The notes: generated by a model from the letters alone, not told the origin. A DNA stretch of 64,000 bases from an uncultured Desulfatiglans sp. (GCA_900498135.1 LR026961.1:3961215-4025214), one strand, 5' to 3'. Numbered from the stretch's first letter, positions 9,118 through 18,476 are shown. Translations and numbers: made by a program.

Positions 9118-11019
9118 TCAATCCCCCGCGGCTTCAGGGCCGGGGCCTTCATCGCGACGGGACAGGCCGGATTCGACCCGCAACCGCTCCAGGAACGTTT
9201 TGATCTCACCCGCAAGCGGGCCGGAGATGCCCGGAACGGCCGCCAACTCCTCGACCGACGCCTCCATGAGCGCCTCGACATCCCGGAAGCGTTTAAGCAG
9301 AGCCGCTTTGCGCGCTTTGCCGACACCGGGAACGGCATCCACGATCGACGCGTGCATGCGGCGGGCGAGCAGCTTCTGGTGGTGCCCGATCGCTCGGCGG
9401 TGCGCCTCGTCCCTGATGTGCATCATCAGCAGCAGAACGGGATGATCACCCGGAAGCTGGATCGCATTCTTCCGCCCGGGGACGTAGAGCTTGTCGTACC
9501 GCTCGTGGCGCGCCTCATCGGGCTTGGCGATCGAAACGGCCTCGGGGCGGCGCAGCTCGGGGTGCGTCTTTCCTGAACGCTCGATGACCGCCCGCACGGC
9601 TGCGAGATGCCCCTTGCCGCCGTCGACCAGGAAAAGATCGGGCCAGGGGGTCTTTTCCATCCGGCGCGCGACGAGTTCGCCCATCATCGCGTAATCGTCG
9701 ATCCCCTCGACATTCCTGATCCGGTAGCTCCGGTATCCGGGCCGGTGAGGGATCCCGTCCACGAAGGCCACGATCGTCCCGACCGGGGCGTGGCCGTGGA
9801 AGTTCGAGATGTCGAGCCCTTCGATGACGTGCGGTGCGCCCTCGAGCGCCAGGGCATCCTTCACCATCAGCACGAGGTCCTCGTGCTCCTGTTTCAGGCG
9901 CGCCTCGAGGACGCTCTCCGCATTGGCGGCAGCCATCTCGACGAGCCTCAGGTTCTCGCCGCGCTGCGGCCGCAAAATCCGGACACGGGTCGAGGCCTCC
10001 TGGGAAAGCCAATTCTCGATAGCCTCCTGATCGCCCACCGCTTCAGGGACCAGGATCCGCTTCGGGATGAAGGATTCCTGGGCGTAAAACTGTTTCAGAA
10101 AGGCCTCGAGAACCTCGGCTCGATCGCCCTCCTTTTCGCGGATGAGATAGGGGCGGCTTCCGACCAGGACCCCGTTCCTGATGAAGAGCACGACCATCTG
10201 AAAGAGATGCCCCCGAACGGCGAGGCCGACGACATCCTGGTTCTCGAAACGGGTCGAGACCACATGCTGGCGCTCCACCGTGCGCTCGATGGCGGCGATC
10301 TGATCGCGAAGCCTCGCCGCCTTCTCGAAGTCCAGGGCATCGGCCGCCTGCCGCATCTCCTGTTGGAGCTGAGCGACGAGTTCCGTGCTCCGCCCTTCCA
10401 GAAAGAGGCGGACCCGGTCGACGATCCGGCGGTACTCCCCCTCGTCGACCGGCAGACAGCACGGCCCGAGGCACCGCCCCATCTGGTAGTTCAGGCAGGG
10501 CCTCGAGCGTTTCGGCACCTCACGGTTCCGGCATTTGCGGAGCAGAAAGACCCGGTCGATCACCCGAAGGGTCTCCCTGACCGCGTTCGCGGAAGAGAAC
10601 GGCCCGAAGTACCAGGCACCGTCCTTGCGGGTCTTCCGGACGATGAACGGGCGTGCGAAACGCTCCCGCGGATCCAGGCGCACGCTCGGGTAGCGCTTGT
10701 CGTCGCGCAGGATGATGTTGTAGCGAGGGGCGTGTTTGCGGATGAGGCTCGCCTCGAGGATGAAGGCCTCGTTCTCCGTAGCGGTGAGGAGGGTGTCGAG
10801 GCCCCGGGCCCGCTCCATGAGGTGGGCGGTCTTCCGGGGAAGCTCATCGAGCGGCTTGAAATAAGAGAGGACGCGCTTTCGGAGACGTTTGGCCTTGCCG
10901 ACGTAGATGACGCGCCCGCCGGAATCCCTGAAGAGATAGACCCCGGGTGCATCCGGCAGGATCTCCTGCAGCCGCTTGGGATCGAGCCCGTCCCTGGCGA
11001 CGGTCTCCTGCTGGGTCAT
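9118..11019 (-). CDS. uvrC: Excinuclease ABC subunit C
   Basis: Makes both incisions in nucleotide excision repair. Domain order is normal: GIY-YIG nuclease at the N-terminus (GVYLFRDSGGRVIYVGKA, with the conserved Arg/Glu helix), a four-Cys Fe-S-type region (CRNRE...CLNYQMGRCLGPC), the UVR motif LDFEKAARLRDQI, the RNase H-like endonuclease domain (EGLDISNFHGHAPVG), and tandem helix-hairpin-helix motifs at the end (VPGVGKARKAALL, VPGISGPLAGEI). Length 633. The ATG at 11019 lies 2 bases from the end of the acetyltransferase gene; a longer open frame upstream is only the shadow of that gene. The two are probably cotranscribed. Confidence 0.96.
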   Translation of the reverse strand: MTQQETVARDGLDPKRLQEILPDAPGVYLFRDSGGRVIYVGKAKRLRKRVLSYFKPLDELPRKTAHLMERARGLDTLLTATENEAFILEASLIRKHAPRYNIILRDDKRYPSVRLDPRERFARPFIVRKTRKDGAWYFGPFSSANAVRETLRVIDRVFLLRKCRNREVPKRSRPCLNYQMGRCLGPCCLPVDEGEYRRIVDRVRLFLEGRSTELVAQLQQEMRQAADALDFEKAARLRDQIAAIERTVERQHVVSTRFENQDVVGLAVRGHLFQMVVLFIRNGVLVGSRPYLIREKEGDRAEVLEAFLKQFYAQESFIPKRILVPEAVGDQEAIENWLSQEASTRVRILRPQRGENLRLVEMAAANAESVLEARLKQEHEDLVLMVKDALALEGAPHVIEGLDISNFHGHAPVGTIVAFVDGIPHRPGYRSYRIRNVEGIDDYAMMGELVARRMEKTPWPDLFLVDGGKGHLAAVRAVIERSGKTHPELRRPEAVSIAKPDEARHERYDKLYVPGRKNAIQLPGDHPVLLLMMHIRDEAHRRAIGHHQKLLARRMHASIVDAVPGVGKARKAALLKRFRDVEALMEASVEELAAVPGISGPLAGEIKTFLERLRVESGLSRRDEGPGPEAAGD

Positions 11020-11021
11020 GT

Positions 11022-11609
11022 TCAGAATGGGTTCCACCGGGACGGCAGGTGCTTCATCATGATTAGAAGATCGTGGGCCTGCCCCGAACGGTCCAGGACA
11101 TAGTCCTTCAAGACCGCCTTTTCCTGGAAATCGAGCTTCCTGACCCCGTCGATAACCATCAGGTCCCGGTCCGGCACCAGGCGGATGACCAGTGCCTTGA
11201 GCCCCATGGACATCCCGAGGTTGATGAGGTCGAGGAGCATCCAGGTCCCCAGGCGCCGTTCCCGGAAGGCCGGGTCCACCATAATCCGAATCTTCCCGAT
11301 GTGGCTCTTCGCACCGAAGCGCTTGCGCATCAGGGCGGCATTGCCGATGATCCGCCCTTCGAGACACGCCACGATGGAGACGATGCGGACAGGATCGAGG
11401 TGCCGGATCCAGTTCCGGATCACGGCCGGCTCGGTCACATCGTCGTTCAAAAACCAGAGTTCATCCGCGGAAAAATGCCGGAACATCTCCGCGAGAGCTT
11501 CCTCGTCGCCCTGCCGAAGGCAGCGCAGGGTGACACCGGTCCCATCCTTGAGAATGATCTCGTGGGGATAACCTTTGAGAGGGTCTTGTTCAGCGGCCTT
11601 GGTTTGCAT
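11022..11609 (-). CDS. GNAT-family N-acetyltransferase
   Basis: A 195-residue GNAT protein. The acceptor side begins VTLRCLRQGDEEALAEMF. The acetyl-CoA-binding region is IRIMVDPAFRERRLGTWMLLDLINLG, with R-x-x-R/G-x-G-like spacing slightly altered (ERRLGT). The C-terminal part, with MVIDGVRKLDFQEKAVLKDYV, resembles acetyltransferases of the small-molecule or protein-tailoring type, but no substrate can be assigned. The start at ATG 11609 follows GAGAAG. It is directly upstream of uvrC, likely in one transcript. Confidence 0.8.
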   Translation of the reverse strand: MQTKAAEQDPLKGYPHEIILKDGTGVTLRCLRQGDEEALAEMFRHFSADELWFLNDDVTEPAVIRNWIRHLDPVRIVSIVACLEGRIIGNAALMRKRFGAKSHIGKIRIMVDPAFRERRLGTWMLLDLINLGMSMGLKALVIRLVPDRDLMVIDGVRKLDFQEKAVLKDYVLDRSGQAHDLLIMMKHLPSRWNPF

Positions 11610-11765
11610 ATTTCTTCTCGCTCCCGGATCCGTTATCATGCGGTCGACCTCTGGAAGCGCCGCAATCTCTTTTTAGGGATAGACACCCGCTAACCTAAAT
11701 GATAAGGATGCTGGCAGTCAAGTTCATTGCCGCCGCCCTTTTCCATGAAGCTGATCGGGAGTGTG

Positions 11766-12761
11766 ATGTTGAAGCAAAGCACCGTCCACGTCGCCTTTGC
11801 GGGAATGCTCTTCGCAGGTATCCTGCTTTCCACCGGGTGCGCCGCGCGCAGGCCGCTGATGAAGCCCGTAACGGTCAAAGTGGAGGGCAGCGAGACCCTC
11901 TTCAAGCCCGGGGAAATCATCGATCTCGAGGCCGGCGCCGCGGTGGGCTTCGAGGCGATGATGGAGGCGCTTCAACACAAGGATCTGCTCTTCATCGGCG
12001 AGGTTCACAGCGATCCGGAGCACCACCTGATGCAGGTTCAAATCCTCCAGCGCTGGATCCACGGCGAGGCCCACCCGGTGATCGCCATGGAATGCTTTCA
12101 GACGACTCAGCAGGAGGCCCTCGACCGCTATCTTGCCGGAGACCTGGATGAGGCGGCCTTTCTCGAAGAGGCCCAGTGGGATGCCGAATGGGGCTTCCCC
12201 TATCACTACTACCGCCCTCTTCTGGACCTCGTACGGGCGAAGCAGGGGCGCATCCTCGCCATCAACGCCCCGCGCGAAATCGTCAAAAAGGTGGCGCGCA
12301 CGGGTATCGAAAGCCTTTCTACGGAAGAAAGAGCGCAGATCGCCCCCGAAATCGATCTGACCCGGGAGGCGCACCGGGAGTACGTCCAGGCGGTTTTTCC
12401 GCTCCATGCCGCGCACGGCCGGGGGGAGGACTTCGAGCGCTTTTACCAGGCGCAATGCGTCTGGGAGGACACCATGGCGGAAAACATCGCGCGCTTCAAA
12501 CTCGAAAACCCCGCAGCGCGGATTGCGGTCTTCGCCGGCAACGGCCACCTGAAATACGGCTTCGGCGTTCCAGAGCGCACCGTCGAACGCGCTCCGTCGG
12601 ATGCTGCCGTCGTTCTCCCCTATCCCGCCGCTTCGGATCTCGTTCTCGAACGCGGCATGGCGGATTTCGTCTGGCTCAGCCGGGCGGTGCGGGTATCTTT
12701 CGGAAAGCATCCCCGCCCGCCCTCGGCCGGTGATGAAGGGGGCATTTCATGGAATCCGTGA
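11766..12761 (+). CDS. ChaN-family (haem/iron-binding) lipoprotein
   Basis: The N-terminus is a lipoprotein signal ending at the lipobox LLSTGC. The mature protein belongs to the ChaN/Cofac_haem_bdg family: DLLFIGEVHSDPEHH and AMECFQ near the start, ALDRYLAGDLDEAAF, and GNGHLKYGFGVP near the end. ChaN of Campylobacter binds haem as a stacked pair and is linked to iron uptake. Here the iron role is inferred from the family only. I prefer ATG 11766 (GGGAG just upstream); TTG 11727 and ATG 11745 are weaker. It overlaps the Nudix gene by 13 bases, so translation may be coupled. Confidence 0.8.
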   Translation: MLKQSTVHVAFAGMLFAGILLSTGCAARRPLMKPVTVKVEGSETLFKPGEIIDLEAGAAVGFEAMMEALQHKDLLFIGEVHSDPEHHLMQVQILQRWIHGEAHPVIAMECFQTTQQEALDRYLAGDLDEAAFLEEAQWDAEWGFPYHYYRPLLDLVRAKQGRILAINAPREIVKKVARTGIESLSTEERAQIAPEIDLTREAHREYVQAVFPLHAAHGRGEDFERFYQAQCVWEDTMAENIARFKLENPAARIAVFAGNGHLKYGFGVPERTVERAPSDAAVVLPYPAASDLVLERGMADFVWLSRAVRVSFGKHPRPPSAGDEGGISWNP

Positions 12762-13291
12762 TTCAGTCCCTCTATGAGGCGCATTTCGGCCCTTTCCGGT
12801 TCTGTCCGGTCTGCGGCGGGCCCCTCGAACGCAAGCACCTGAAGGTGAACGAGCCGGCGCGTCTGGTGTGCACCGCCTGCAGCTTCGTCCTCTACCAGGA
12901 CCCCAAACTGGTCGCCTGCACAATCCTCAGGAAAGGAGCGCGGATCGCTCTCCTGCGGCGAGCCATTCAGCCCGAAAAGGGCAAATGGGTCATGCCGGGC
13001 GGCTACGCGGACCGAGGGGAAAAGGTTGAGGCGGCGGCCGTCCGGGAGACCTTGGAAGAATGCGGGCTCAGAAGCCGCATCGAACGACTTTTCGGCGTCT
13101 ATTCCTACGAGGGGCAGCCGAACGTCGTTCTGGTCTTTATCGCCTCCCCGGTGGACGGGGACTTCCACCCCGATGACGAAACTAGCGAAGTGGGCTGGTT
13201 CTCGCGGGAAGAGATCCCCTGGGGCGATCTCGCGTTTCAGAGCACGGTCGACGCCCTCCACGACTTTTTCGCGGATCGGGACACCGGCTGA
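12749..13291 (+). CDS. Nudix hydrolase with N-terminal zinc ribbon
   Basis: The Nudix box GGYADRGEKVEAAAVRETLE, completed by ECGL, is complete (G-x5-E-x7-REUXEEXGU) at about residues 88-111. A zinc ribbon with CPVCGG and CTAC pairs precedes it, as in NADH pyrophosphatase-like (NudC-type) enzymes, but the protein is shorter (180 residues). It probably hydrolyses a nucleoside diphosphate derivative such as NAD(H) or ADP-ribose; the exact substrate is open. The ATG overlaps the ChaN-like gene. Confidence 0.85.
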   Translation: MESVIQSLYEAHFGPFRFCPVCGGPLERKHLKVNEPARLVCTACSFVLYQDPKLVACTILRKGARIALLRRAIQPEKGKWVMPGGYADRGEKVEAAAVRETLEECGLRSRIERLFGVYSYEGQPNVVLVFIASPVDGDFHPDDETSEVGWFSREEIPWGDLAFQSTVDALHDFFADRDTG

Positions 13292-13543
13292 AGGCCCTGC
13301 CTGTTACGCCCGGCTCCAGCTGGAAATCCACTCGAAGGCCGGAAGATGGAGCCATGCGCCGCGCATCCCGCGGAAAACATCGTCCAGGGCGGGCTGTCCC
13401 ACCCGGTGTCAGCCGGCGCTGCCCCCGTGATCAGCCCGGGGAGCCGAACCGGATCTCCGAGCCTCCCGCCCTTATGGCGAGGCCCGGAACCCGCTTCGAT
13501 CTTCGATCAGAGACCATTGCAACGCAAGGAGATTTTTCGAGAG

Positions 13544-14845
13544 ATGATGATCACACCCAAGCCACTGGCTTCGCTCGGTCCGGAGGAGCGCGCTGCGATC
13601 CTCGACCGCTCGATGGCCGATATCTCGGCCGTCTACGAAGACATGCGAAAGATCGTGGAGGACGTCAGGAACCGCGGGGATGAGGCGCTCGTCGACATGA
13701 GCCGCGAGTTCGAGCCGGACGTCCGGCCGGGCGACCTGGAGGCCGCTCCCGCCGAAATCGATGCCGCCGTCGCAAAGGTAGCCCCCTCGGTCATGGAGGC
13801 CCTCCGCGCCGCCGCGGCGAATATCACGCGCTTCCACGAGGCGCAGCGCGAGCGCGAGATGTGGTCGACTTACGTGGCCGAGGGCATCCTCGCCGGGCGC
13901 ATCACGCGCCCGATCGAACGGGTGGGCTGCTACATCCCGGGCGGCCGGGCGGCCTACCCGAGCACGACTCTGATGACCATCATCCCGGCCCGGGTTGCCG
14001 GTGTAGAAGAGATCATCGCCACGACCCCGGCGGGCCCCGGTATGCAGGTCAACCCCGTGACCCTGGCGGCGGCCCGCCTTGCCGGCTGCCGTCGCATCTT
14101 CAAGATCGGCGGCCCCTGGGGAATCGCAGCCATGGCTTACGGGACGGCCTCGGTCCCGCGGGTCGACAAGATCGTCGGCCCCGGCAACAAGTACGTGACA
14201 GCCGCCAAGATGCTGGTGTACGGGCGGGTCGATATCGATTCCCCCGCCGGACCGAGCGAGGCCCTGATCCTCGCCGATGAGACCGCGGACCCCGAGCTCG
14301 TGGCCGTCGATCTGCTCTCACAGCTCGAGCACGACCCGGATTCGGCCGCCCTGCTCGTGACGCCGTCCGCCTCCCTGGCGGAGAACGTCGCCAAGGCGGT
14401 CGAGGCCGCCTTCGATGATCTCCCCCGCAAAGAAATCATCGAAGTTTCGATCCGCCGCAACGGGAGGATCCTCACGACGGCATCCATCGGCGAGGCCGTC
14501 GCCTTCGCGAACGAATACGCCCCCGAACACCTGCAGATCATGACGCGCGATCCGTTCCTGACCCTGCAAGGGATTCGCCACGCGGGCTCGATCTTCCTCG
14601 GGAACTACGCACCGGTCCCTGTCGGGGACTATGCCTCGGGCACCAACCATGTGCTCCCGACCGGGCAGTGCGCCCGGATGTTCTCAGGGCTCTCGGTGGA
14701 TGACTTCATCAAGAAGCCCACCTTTCAGTATCTGAGTAAGGAAGGTCTGGCCGGCTTGAAAGAGACCGTTGTGACACTCGCGGAGGCCGAAGGGCTTCCG
14801 CTGCACGCCAGGACCGTCCGCGCCCGATTCGAAGACCGCTCTTGA
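13544..14845 (+). CDS. hisD: Histidinol dehydrogenase
   Basis: Catalyses the last two oxidations of histidine synthesis (histidinol to histidine, NAD- and zinc-dependent). Characteristic stretches are YIPGGRAAYPSTTLM, IVGPGNKYVTAAK, DSPAGPSEALILAD, SQLEHDPDSAALLVT, EYAPEHLQIM and ASGTNHVLPTG, which carry the zinc and substrate ligands. Length 433 is standard. AAGGAG lies 12 bases before ATG 13544; the open frame reaches further upstream without conserved sequence. It stands apart from other his genes, which are not in this window. Confidence 0.96.
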   Translation: MMITPKPLASLGPEERAAILDRSMADISAVYEDMRKIVEDVRNRGDEALVDMSREFEPDVRPGDLEAAPAEIDAAVAKVAPSVMEALRAAAANITRFHEAQREREMWSTYVAEGILAGRITRPIERVGCYIPGGRAAYPSTTLMTIIPARVAGVEEIIATTPAGPGMQVNPVTLAAARLAGCRRIFKIGGPWGIAAMAYGTASVPRVDKIVGPGNKYVTAAKMLVYGRVDIDSPAGPSEALILADETADPELVAVDLLSQLEHDPDSAALLVTPSASLAENVAKAVEAAFDDLPRKEIIEVSIRRNGRILTTASIGEAVAFANEYAPEHLQIMTRDPFLTLQGIRHAGSIFLGNYAPVPVGDYASGTNHVLPTGQCARMFSGLSVDDFIKKPTFQYLSKEGLAGLKETVVTLAEAEGLPLHARTVRARFEDRS

Positions 14846-14871
14846 GCATTTCGGACCGCGCCTGAATGTAC

Positions 14872-14900
14872 TTGATTTCTGGCCTCTGTGCTGCTAGAAA
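14872..14900 (+). promoter_or_regulatory. Possible sigma-70-like promoter for the lipoate module
   Basis: TTGATT and TAGAAA are separated by 17 bases in the 369-bp gap between hisD and the carrier gene. If used, it leaves a leader of about 310 bases. I see no other gene or riboswitch-like motif in 14901-15200, and the small open frames there have shadow-like composition. Confidence 0.3.
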
Positions 14901-15214
14901 CTTTTCCACTGGAAGATCGGCCGATGCTGCTGGCCACCCGCAGGGAACCCGTCACCCAGCGGCGTTTCGTGCGGAAGCCCGGATGCCTGGCCTCGTGCGG
15001 CGGGGGATTGCGCCGAGTGGTACCCGACGCCGCTTCCGAGGCCCTTCTCGGGATCGGATCCACATGGCCCGGCAGTACACGCACCCCCGGCCGAATGTCA
15101 GGGAGCGGGGGCGCAGGCCGACCAGGCCGCCTGAAAAGGGCCTCCCGGCTCGGACAGGTGGAAGTGCCACAACCTTAGAATTCGTGCAATCAAGAATGCA
15201 AGGAGGGTAAGAAC

Positions 15215-15652
15215 ATGGCGGACATCAAGGGCTACAACATGCCTGACGACCTCTACTACAGCGAGGACCACAGCTGGGCCCGCGTCGACGGCGACAAGGT
15301 CACCGTGGGCATGACCGATTTTTTCCAGAAGGAAGCCGGAGACGTCGTCTTTGTGGACCTTCCGGAAGAAGAAGAGGAAGTGAGCCAGGGAGAGGTTTGC
15401 GGCAAGATCCAGTCGCGCAAGTGGATCGGCAAACTGGTCGCCCCGGTCTCCGGTGAGATCGTCGAGATCAACGAAGACCTCGAGGAAGACACCAGCCTCA
15501 TCAACACCGATCCCTACGGCAAGGGCTGGATCCTCACCATCGAGGCCTCCGCCCTCGACGATGAACTGCCCAAGCTCATGCAGGGAGCTAAGGTCGTGGA
15601 GTTCGTCGAAGGTGAGATCAAACGCGCCGAGGAGGAAAAGGCCAAGGCCTGA
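15215..15652 (+). CDS. lbpA: GcvH-like lipoate-binding protein
   Basis: A 145-residue H-protein homologue with the lipoyl-domain hairpin CGKIQSRKWIGKLVAPVSGE; the first lysine there aligns with the lipoylated lysine. It is not next to any glycine-cleavage gene. A dedicated lipoate ligase follows 11 bases downstream, and then a LipS-type radical SAM gene. This is the arrangement of lipoate-binding proteins (LbpA) that serve heterodisulfide-reductase-like sulfur systems or other non-glycine roles. Such a partner is not in the window, so the role is inference; a spare glycine-cleavage H protein is the alternative. Strong AAGGAGGG lies before the ATG. Confidence 0.85.
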   Translation: MADIKGYNMPDDLYYSEDHSWARVDGDKVTVGMTDFFQKEAGDVVFVDLPEEEEEVSQGEVCGKIQSRKWIGKLVAPVSGEIVEINEDLEEDTSLINTDPYGKGWILTIEASALDDELPKLMQGAKVVEFVEGEIKRAEEEKAKA

Positions 15653-15663
15653 TTTAAGAACCC

Positions 15664-16731
15664 ATGGTCCGTTCCTGGCGATTGTTTAAAGAACTCTCGC
15701 GGTCTCTCTCGACGGCGGAGGGACTCGCGATCGACGACACCTTGCCCCAGTCGGTGGCGAATCATCAGTCTCCTCCGATCCTGCACCTGTACACCTTCGT
15801 TCCCTCGGTGATCGTCGGAAAGTATCAGGACATCGAGGCGGCCCTCAAACTTGACCGCTGCCGGGCGCGCGGGGTTGAATTCAACCGGCGCAGCACCGGC
15901 GGCGGCACCGTCATCATGGGGCCGCGGATCCTGGCCCTCGGCCTGGGCATCGATGTGGACTACCCGGGCCTCAAAAAAGGGGTCGGCGGGGTATTCGAAT
16001 CCCTCAGCCGCGTCTTGGCGAACGCCGTCGGGTCCTTCGACGTTCCCGCATATTTCAAGCCGAAGAACGATCTCGAGGTGGGCGGGCGCAAGGTCGCCGG
16101 TCTTTCGGCTGCTGCCGATGCCGGCAAAAGCCTCTTGTTTCACACCAGCCTCCTGGTCGACTTCGATGTCGAGCTCATGATCGACATCATGAATACGCCT
16201 CTGATCAAGCTTCAGGACAAGGGTTACAACTGCTTCAGCCAGCGGATGACGACCCTCGCCCAGGAAAGCGGGTCGGATCTTTCGATGGCCGAGGTGATGC
16301 GCGCCGTCGAAAAGGCCTTCGAAGAAGAGTTCGGCATCACCTTCCGGCAGGACGAGCCGGACGGCTGGGAAAAAGAGACGATCGACCGCTTCATCGAGGA
16401 GCGATACACCCAGGATGAGTGGATTTTTTCCCACAGGCATCCGCGCGTCCGCATGGGGGTGGGGCAGATGAAAACGCCCGGAGGGCTGCTGGAAGTCTAT
16501 CTCTCCCTTTCGGGAGCCGCCATCGAGCAGGTGTTGATCACCGGAGATTTCTTCTCGACCTCCGCGGACATCAAACGGCTCGAGGACGCCCTTAAATGGT
16601 CCTCGGCCCGCCCCGAGGCGATTCAGCAGAAACTGACCGAGGTCTGGCGGGACGACATGATCCACGGCATCGATTTGCCGACGCTCACAACGGCGATCCT
16701 CAAGGCCAAAGAAAATCAGGTCCGCCTGTAA
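15664..16731 (+). CDS. Lipoate-protein ligase (LplA-like with C-terminal accessory domain)
   Basis: Activates lipoate or octanoate with ATP and attaches it to the carrier lysine. The catalytic-domain motifs are present: FNRRSTGGGTVIMG (residues about 75-88), KNDLEVGGRKVAGLSA with the conserved lysine, and HTSLLVDFD. The C-terminal half (about 250-355, with HPRVRMGVGQMKTPGGLLEVYLSL) matches the LplB-like accessory domain, giving the fused sLpl(AB)-type layout. Position between the carrier and a LipS-type gene supports carrier-specific lipoylation. Confidence 0.88.
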   Translation: MVRSWRLFKELSRSLSTAEGLAIDDTLPQSVANHQSPPILHLYTFVPSVIVGKYQDIEAALKLDRCRARGVEFNRRSTGGGTVIMGPRILALGLGIDVDYPGLKKGVGGVFESLSRVLANAVGSFDVPAYFKPKNDLEVGGRKVAGLSAAADAGKSLLFHTSLLVDFDVELMIDIMNTPLIKLQDKGYNCFSQRMTTLAQESGSDLSMAEVMRAVEKAFEEEFGITFRQDEPDGWEKETIDRFIEERYTQDEWIFSHRHPRVRMGVGQMKTPGGLLEVYLSLSGAAIEQVLITGDFFSTSADIKRLEDALKWSSARPEAIQQKLTEVWRDDMIHGIDLPTLTTAILKAKENQVRL

Positions 16732-16787
16732 GCATCCGGCGCGCCCGCAAAACTTGATATTCAGCTTTAAAGCATCGATTTAATGCC

Positions 16788-17867
16788 ATGAAAAAAGAAG
16801 AAAGTCCTGCTGTTGCCAAGATGAGCCAAGCCACGGCGATCTCCCTCGATCTGATGCGCGGGCGGATGTACCGTGGCGCGGTAAACCGCTGCGTGAATCT
16901 TCTGGTGCACTACCCCGAGGGCTGCGCGGCCAACTGCGCCTATTGCGGCCTGGCTAAAAGACGCCCCGGCACCTACCGCGAGAAAAGCTTCATTCACGTC
17001 GAGTGGCCTGTCTTCTCCATGGATGAAATCATCGCAGCGATCAATCGCGCCCCCCGCTTCGTGCAGCGCACCTGCATCTCTATGATCACCAACGGCAAAT
17101 GCACCCGCGCCACGCTCGAGATGACGGAGCGCCTCAGCCATGAAACAACCCTGCCCATCTCCATCCTGATCAGTCCCACGATCATGAAGGAGGAGGATTT
17201 CGGTCGCATGCACGAGGCAGGCGCCGACAAGATCGGCATCGCCATCGACCTCGCCACGCCCGAGCTCTTCGACCGCTACCGCGGCAAGGCCGTCTCCGGC
17301 CCCCATCGCTGGGAGATCTATTGGCGCGCCCTCGATCAGGCCCTGACCATCTTCGGCCCGCTGAACGTTGGCGCACACCTGATGGTGGGCATGGGCGAGA
17401 CCGAGGAGGAGATGGTCTCCCTCATGGATCGCTTGTGGCGCAAAGGGGTCGTGAACCACCTCTTTTCCTTCTTTGCCGAGGAAGGCTCCGCGCTGGGCAA
17501 CCGGCCGCAGCCGGCCTGGGACACCTACCTCAGGATCCAGCTCGCGCGCTACCTGATAGAGAATGATCTGAGCAGCCACAGCCAGATGCATTTTTCGCCA
17601 TCGGGGCGGATCACGGATTTCGGCCTTTCACCGGAGGAACGCGACCGTGTCATCTCGCTCGGCACCCCCTTCATGACGACCGGCTGCCTCGGCCCCGACG
17701 GCGAGGTCGCCTGCAACCGCCCGTTCGGGAACTGCCTCCCCGACGTGCAGCAGTGGAACTATCCTTATCCGCCAAACACCGAAGAACTGGCGCTCATCCG
17801 CGAGGCCCTCGATTCCGGCAGCCCGGTCCTGGAACGTAATCGCGCAACCGCGCAGGGGTCCTGCTGA
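16788..17867 (+). CDS. lipS2: Radical SAM protein, LipS2-like lipoyl synthase component
   Basis: A radical SAM enzyme with the CxxxCxxC cluster motif CAANCAYC near residue 47, followed by GLAKRRPGTYREKSFIHVEWP and later GIAIDLATPELFDRYRG. The family inserts sulfur in the alternative lipoate pathway (LipS1 + LipS2), where two radical SAM proteins replace LipA. The SFI-VEWP stretch and the place behind a carrier and ligase point to LipS2. No LipS1 partner is in the window, so the pair may be split in the genome. A different radical SAM reaction on the carrier cannot be excluded. It lies 56 bases after the ligase gene. Confidence 0.72.
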   Translation: MKKEESPAVAKMSQATAISLDLMRGRMYRGAVNRCVNLLVHYPEGCAANCAYCGLAKRRPGTYREKSFIHVEWPVFSMDEIIAAINRAPRFVQRTCISMITNGKCTRATLEMTERLSHETTLPISILISPTIMKEEDFGRMHEAGADKIGIAIDLATPELFDRYRGKAVSGPHRWEIYWRALDQALTIFGPLNVGAHLMVGMGETEEEMVSLMDRLWRKGVVNHLFSFFAEEGSALGNRPQPAWDTYLRIQLARYLIENDLSSHSQMHFSPSGRITDFGLSPEERDRVISLGTPFMTTGCLGPDGEVACNRPFGNCLPDVQQWNYPYPPNTEELALIREALDSGSPVLERNRATAQGSC

Positions 17868-17954
17868 TGCACTACACCGGCTTCCTTCGTGAACGCCCCA
17901 AGACCCCTGAAACCCAGCGACGCCCGCAAGTGCCCCGCTTCGCCCAAAAAACTT

Positions 17955-17984
17955 TTGACATACCGGCGGTGACTTGCTAGATTA
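17955..17984 (+). promoter_or_regulatory. Promoter of tRNA-Lys
   Basis: A perfect -35 TTGACA at 17955-17960 and TAGATT at 17979-17984 (18-base spacer) end 11 bases before the tRNA. Confidence 0.7.
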
Positions 17985-17995
17985 AATTTTTCGTC

Positions 17996-18072
17996 GGGCC
18001 GTTAGCTCAGTTTGGTAGAGCAGCGGACTTTTAATCCGTTGGTCGTGAGTTCGATCCTCGCACGGCCCACCA
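17996..18072 (+). tRNA. tRNA-Lys (anticodon UUU)
   Basis: A full cloverleaf of 77 bases: acceptor GGGCCGT / ACGGCCC, D arm AGCTCAGTTTGGTAGAGC, anticodon loop CTTTTAA, T arm with GTTCGATCC, and CCA encoded. The next 1 kb is gene-poor, as often seen where mobile DNA has entered and decayed at a tRNA 3' end. Confidence 0.97.
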
Positions 18073-18080
18073 GCAAGATC

Positions 18081-18113
18081 AAGGACTTAGGGAAACCCTC
18101 TAAGTCCTTTTTT
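18081..18113 (+). terminator. Terminator after tRNA-Lys
   Basis: AAGGACTTAG and CTAAGTCCTT form a 10-bp perfect stem, followed by TTTTT. Confidence 0.85.
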
Positions 18114-18476
18114 TGTCCACCTTTTTGTCCAACCTGGGCGGGTCAGAGGGTCATCCCTCAAGGGCCTTCCCAAAAATCACCAAATTCGCCCCCCCGGCCT
18201 CGAAAAAAGGCGGCGTGCCGAAATGCCAACCGAAGATTGACCCCCTGCAACAGCACTATTCTAACCGCTCTCTAGCATTGAAATTGAATTTCCGCCAACG
18301 CAGCTTTCCCATGACCATTTGTCGATCATGCAAGCTCCTATTTTTTATTTTCAATGATAGCGCTTAACATGATATAGAAAAATTGCATAAGAAATCCTCT
18401 CACGCTCGGCGGCGATCCCGCCGCCGGAGCTTGGTCTAATCCTAACGGTCGGCACGGGTCAGAGAAGGATCTTTGA

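Noticed and set aside
9607-11103. 498-codon plus-strand open frame
   Set aside because: Antisense shadow of uvrC.
11020-11367. N-terminal extension of UvrC by 116 residues
   Set aside because: The extension is the out-of-frame reading of the acetyltransferase gene; conserved UvrC sequence starts after ATG 11019.
14888-15178. 96-codon open frame upstream of the lipoate carrier
   Set aside because: Arg/Gly/Ser-rich composition typical of a GC-rich shadow, no ribosome site, no recognisable motif.
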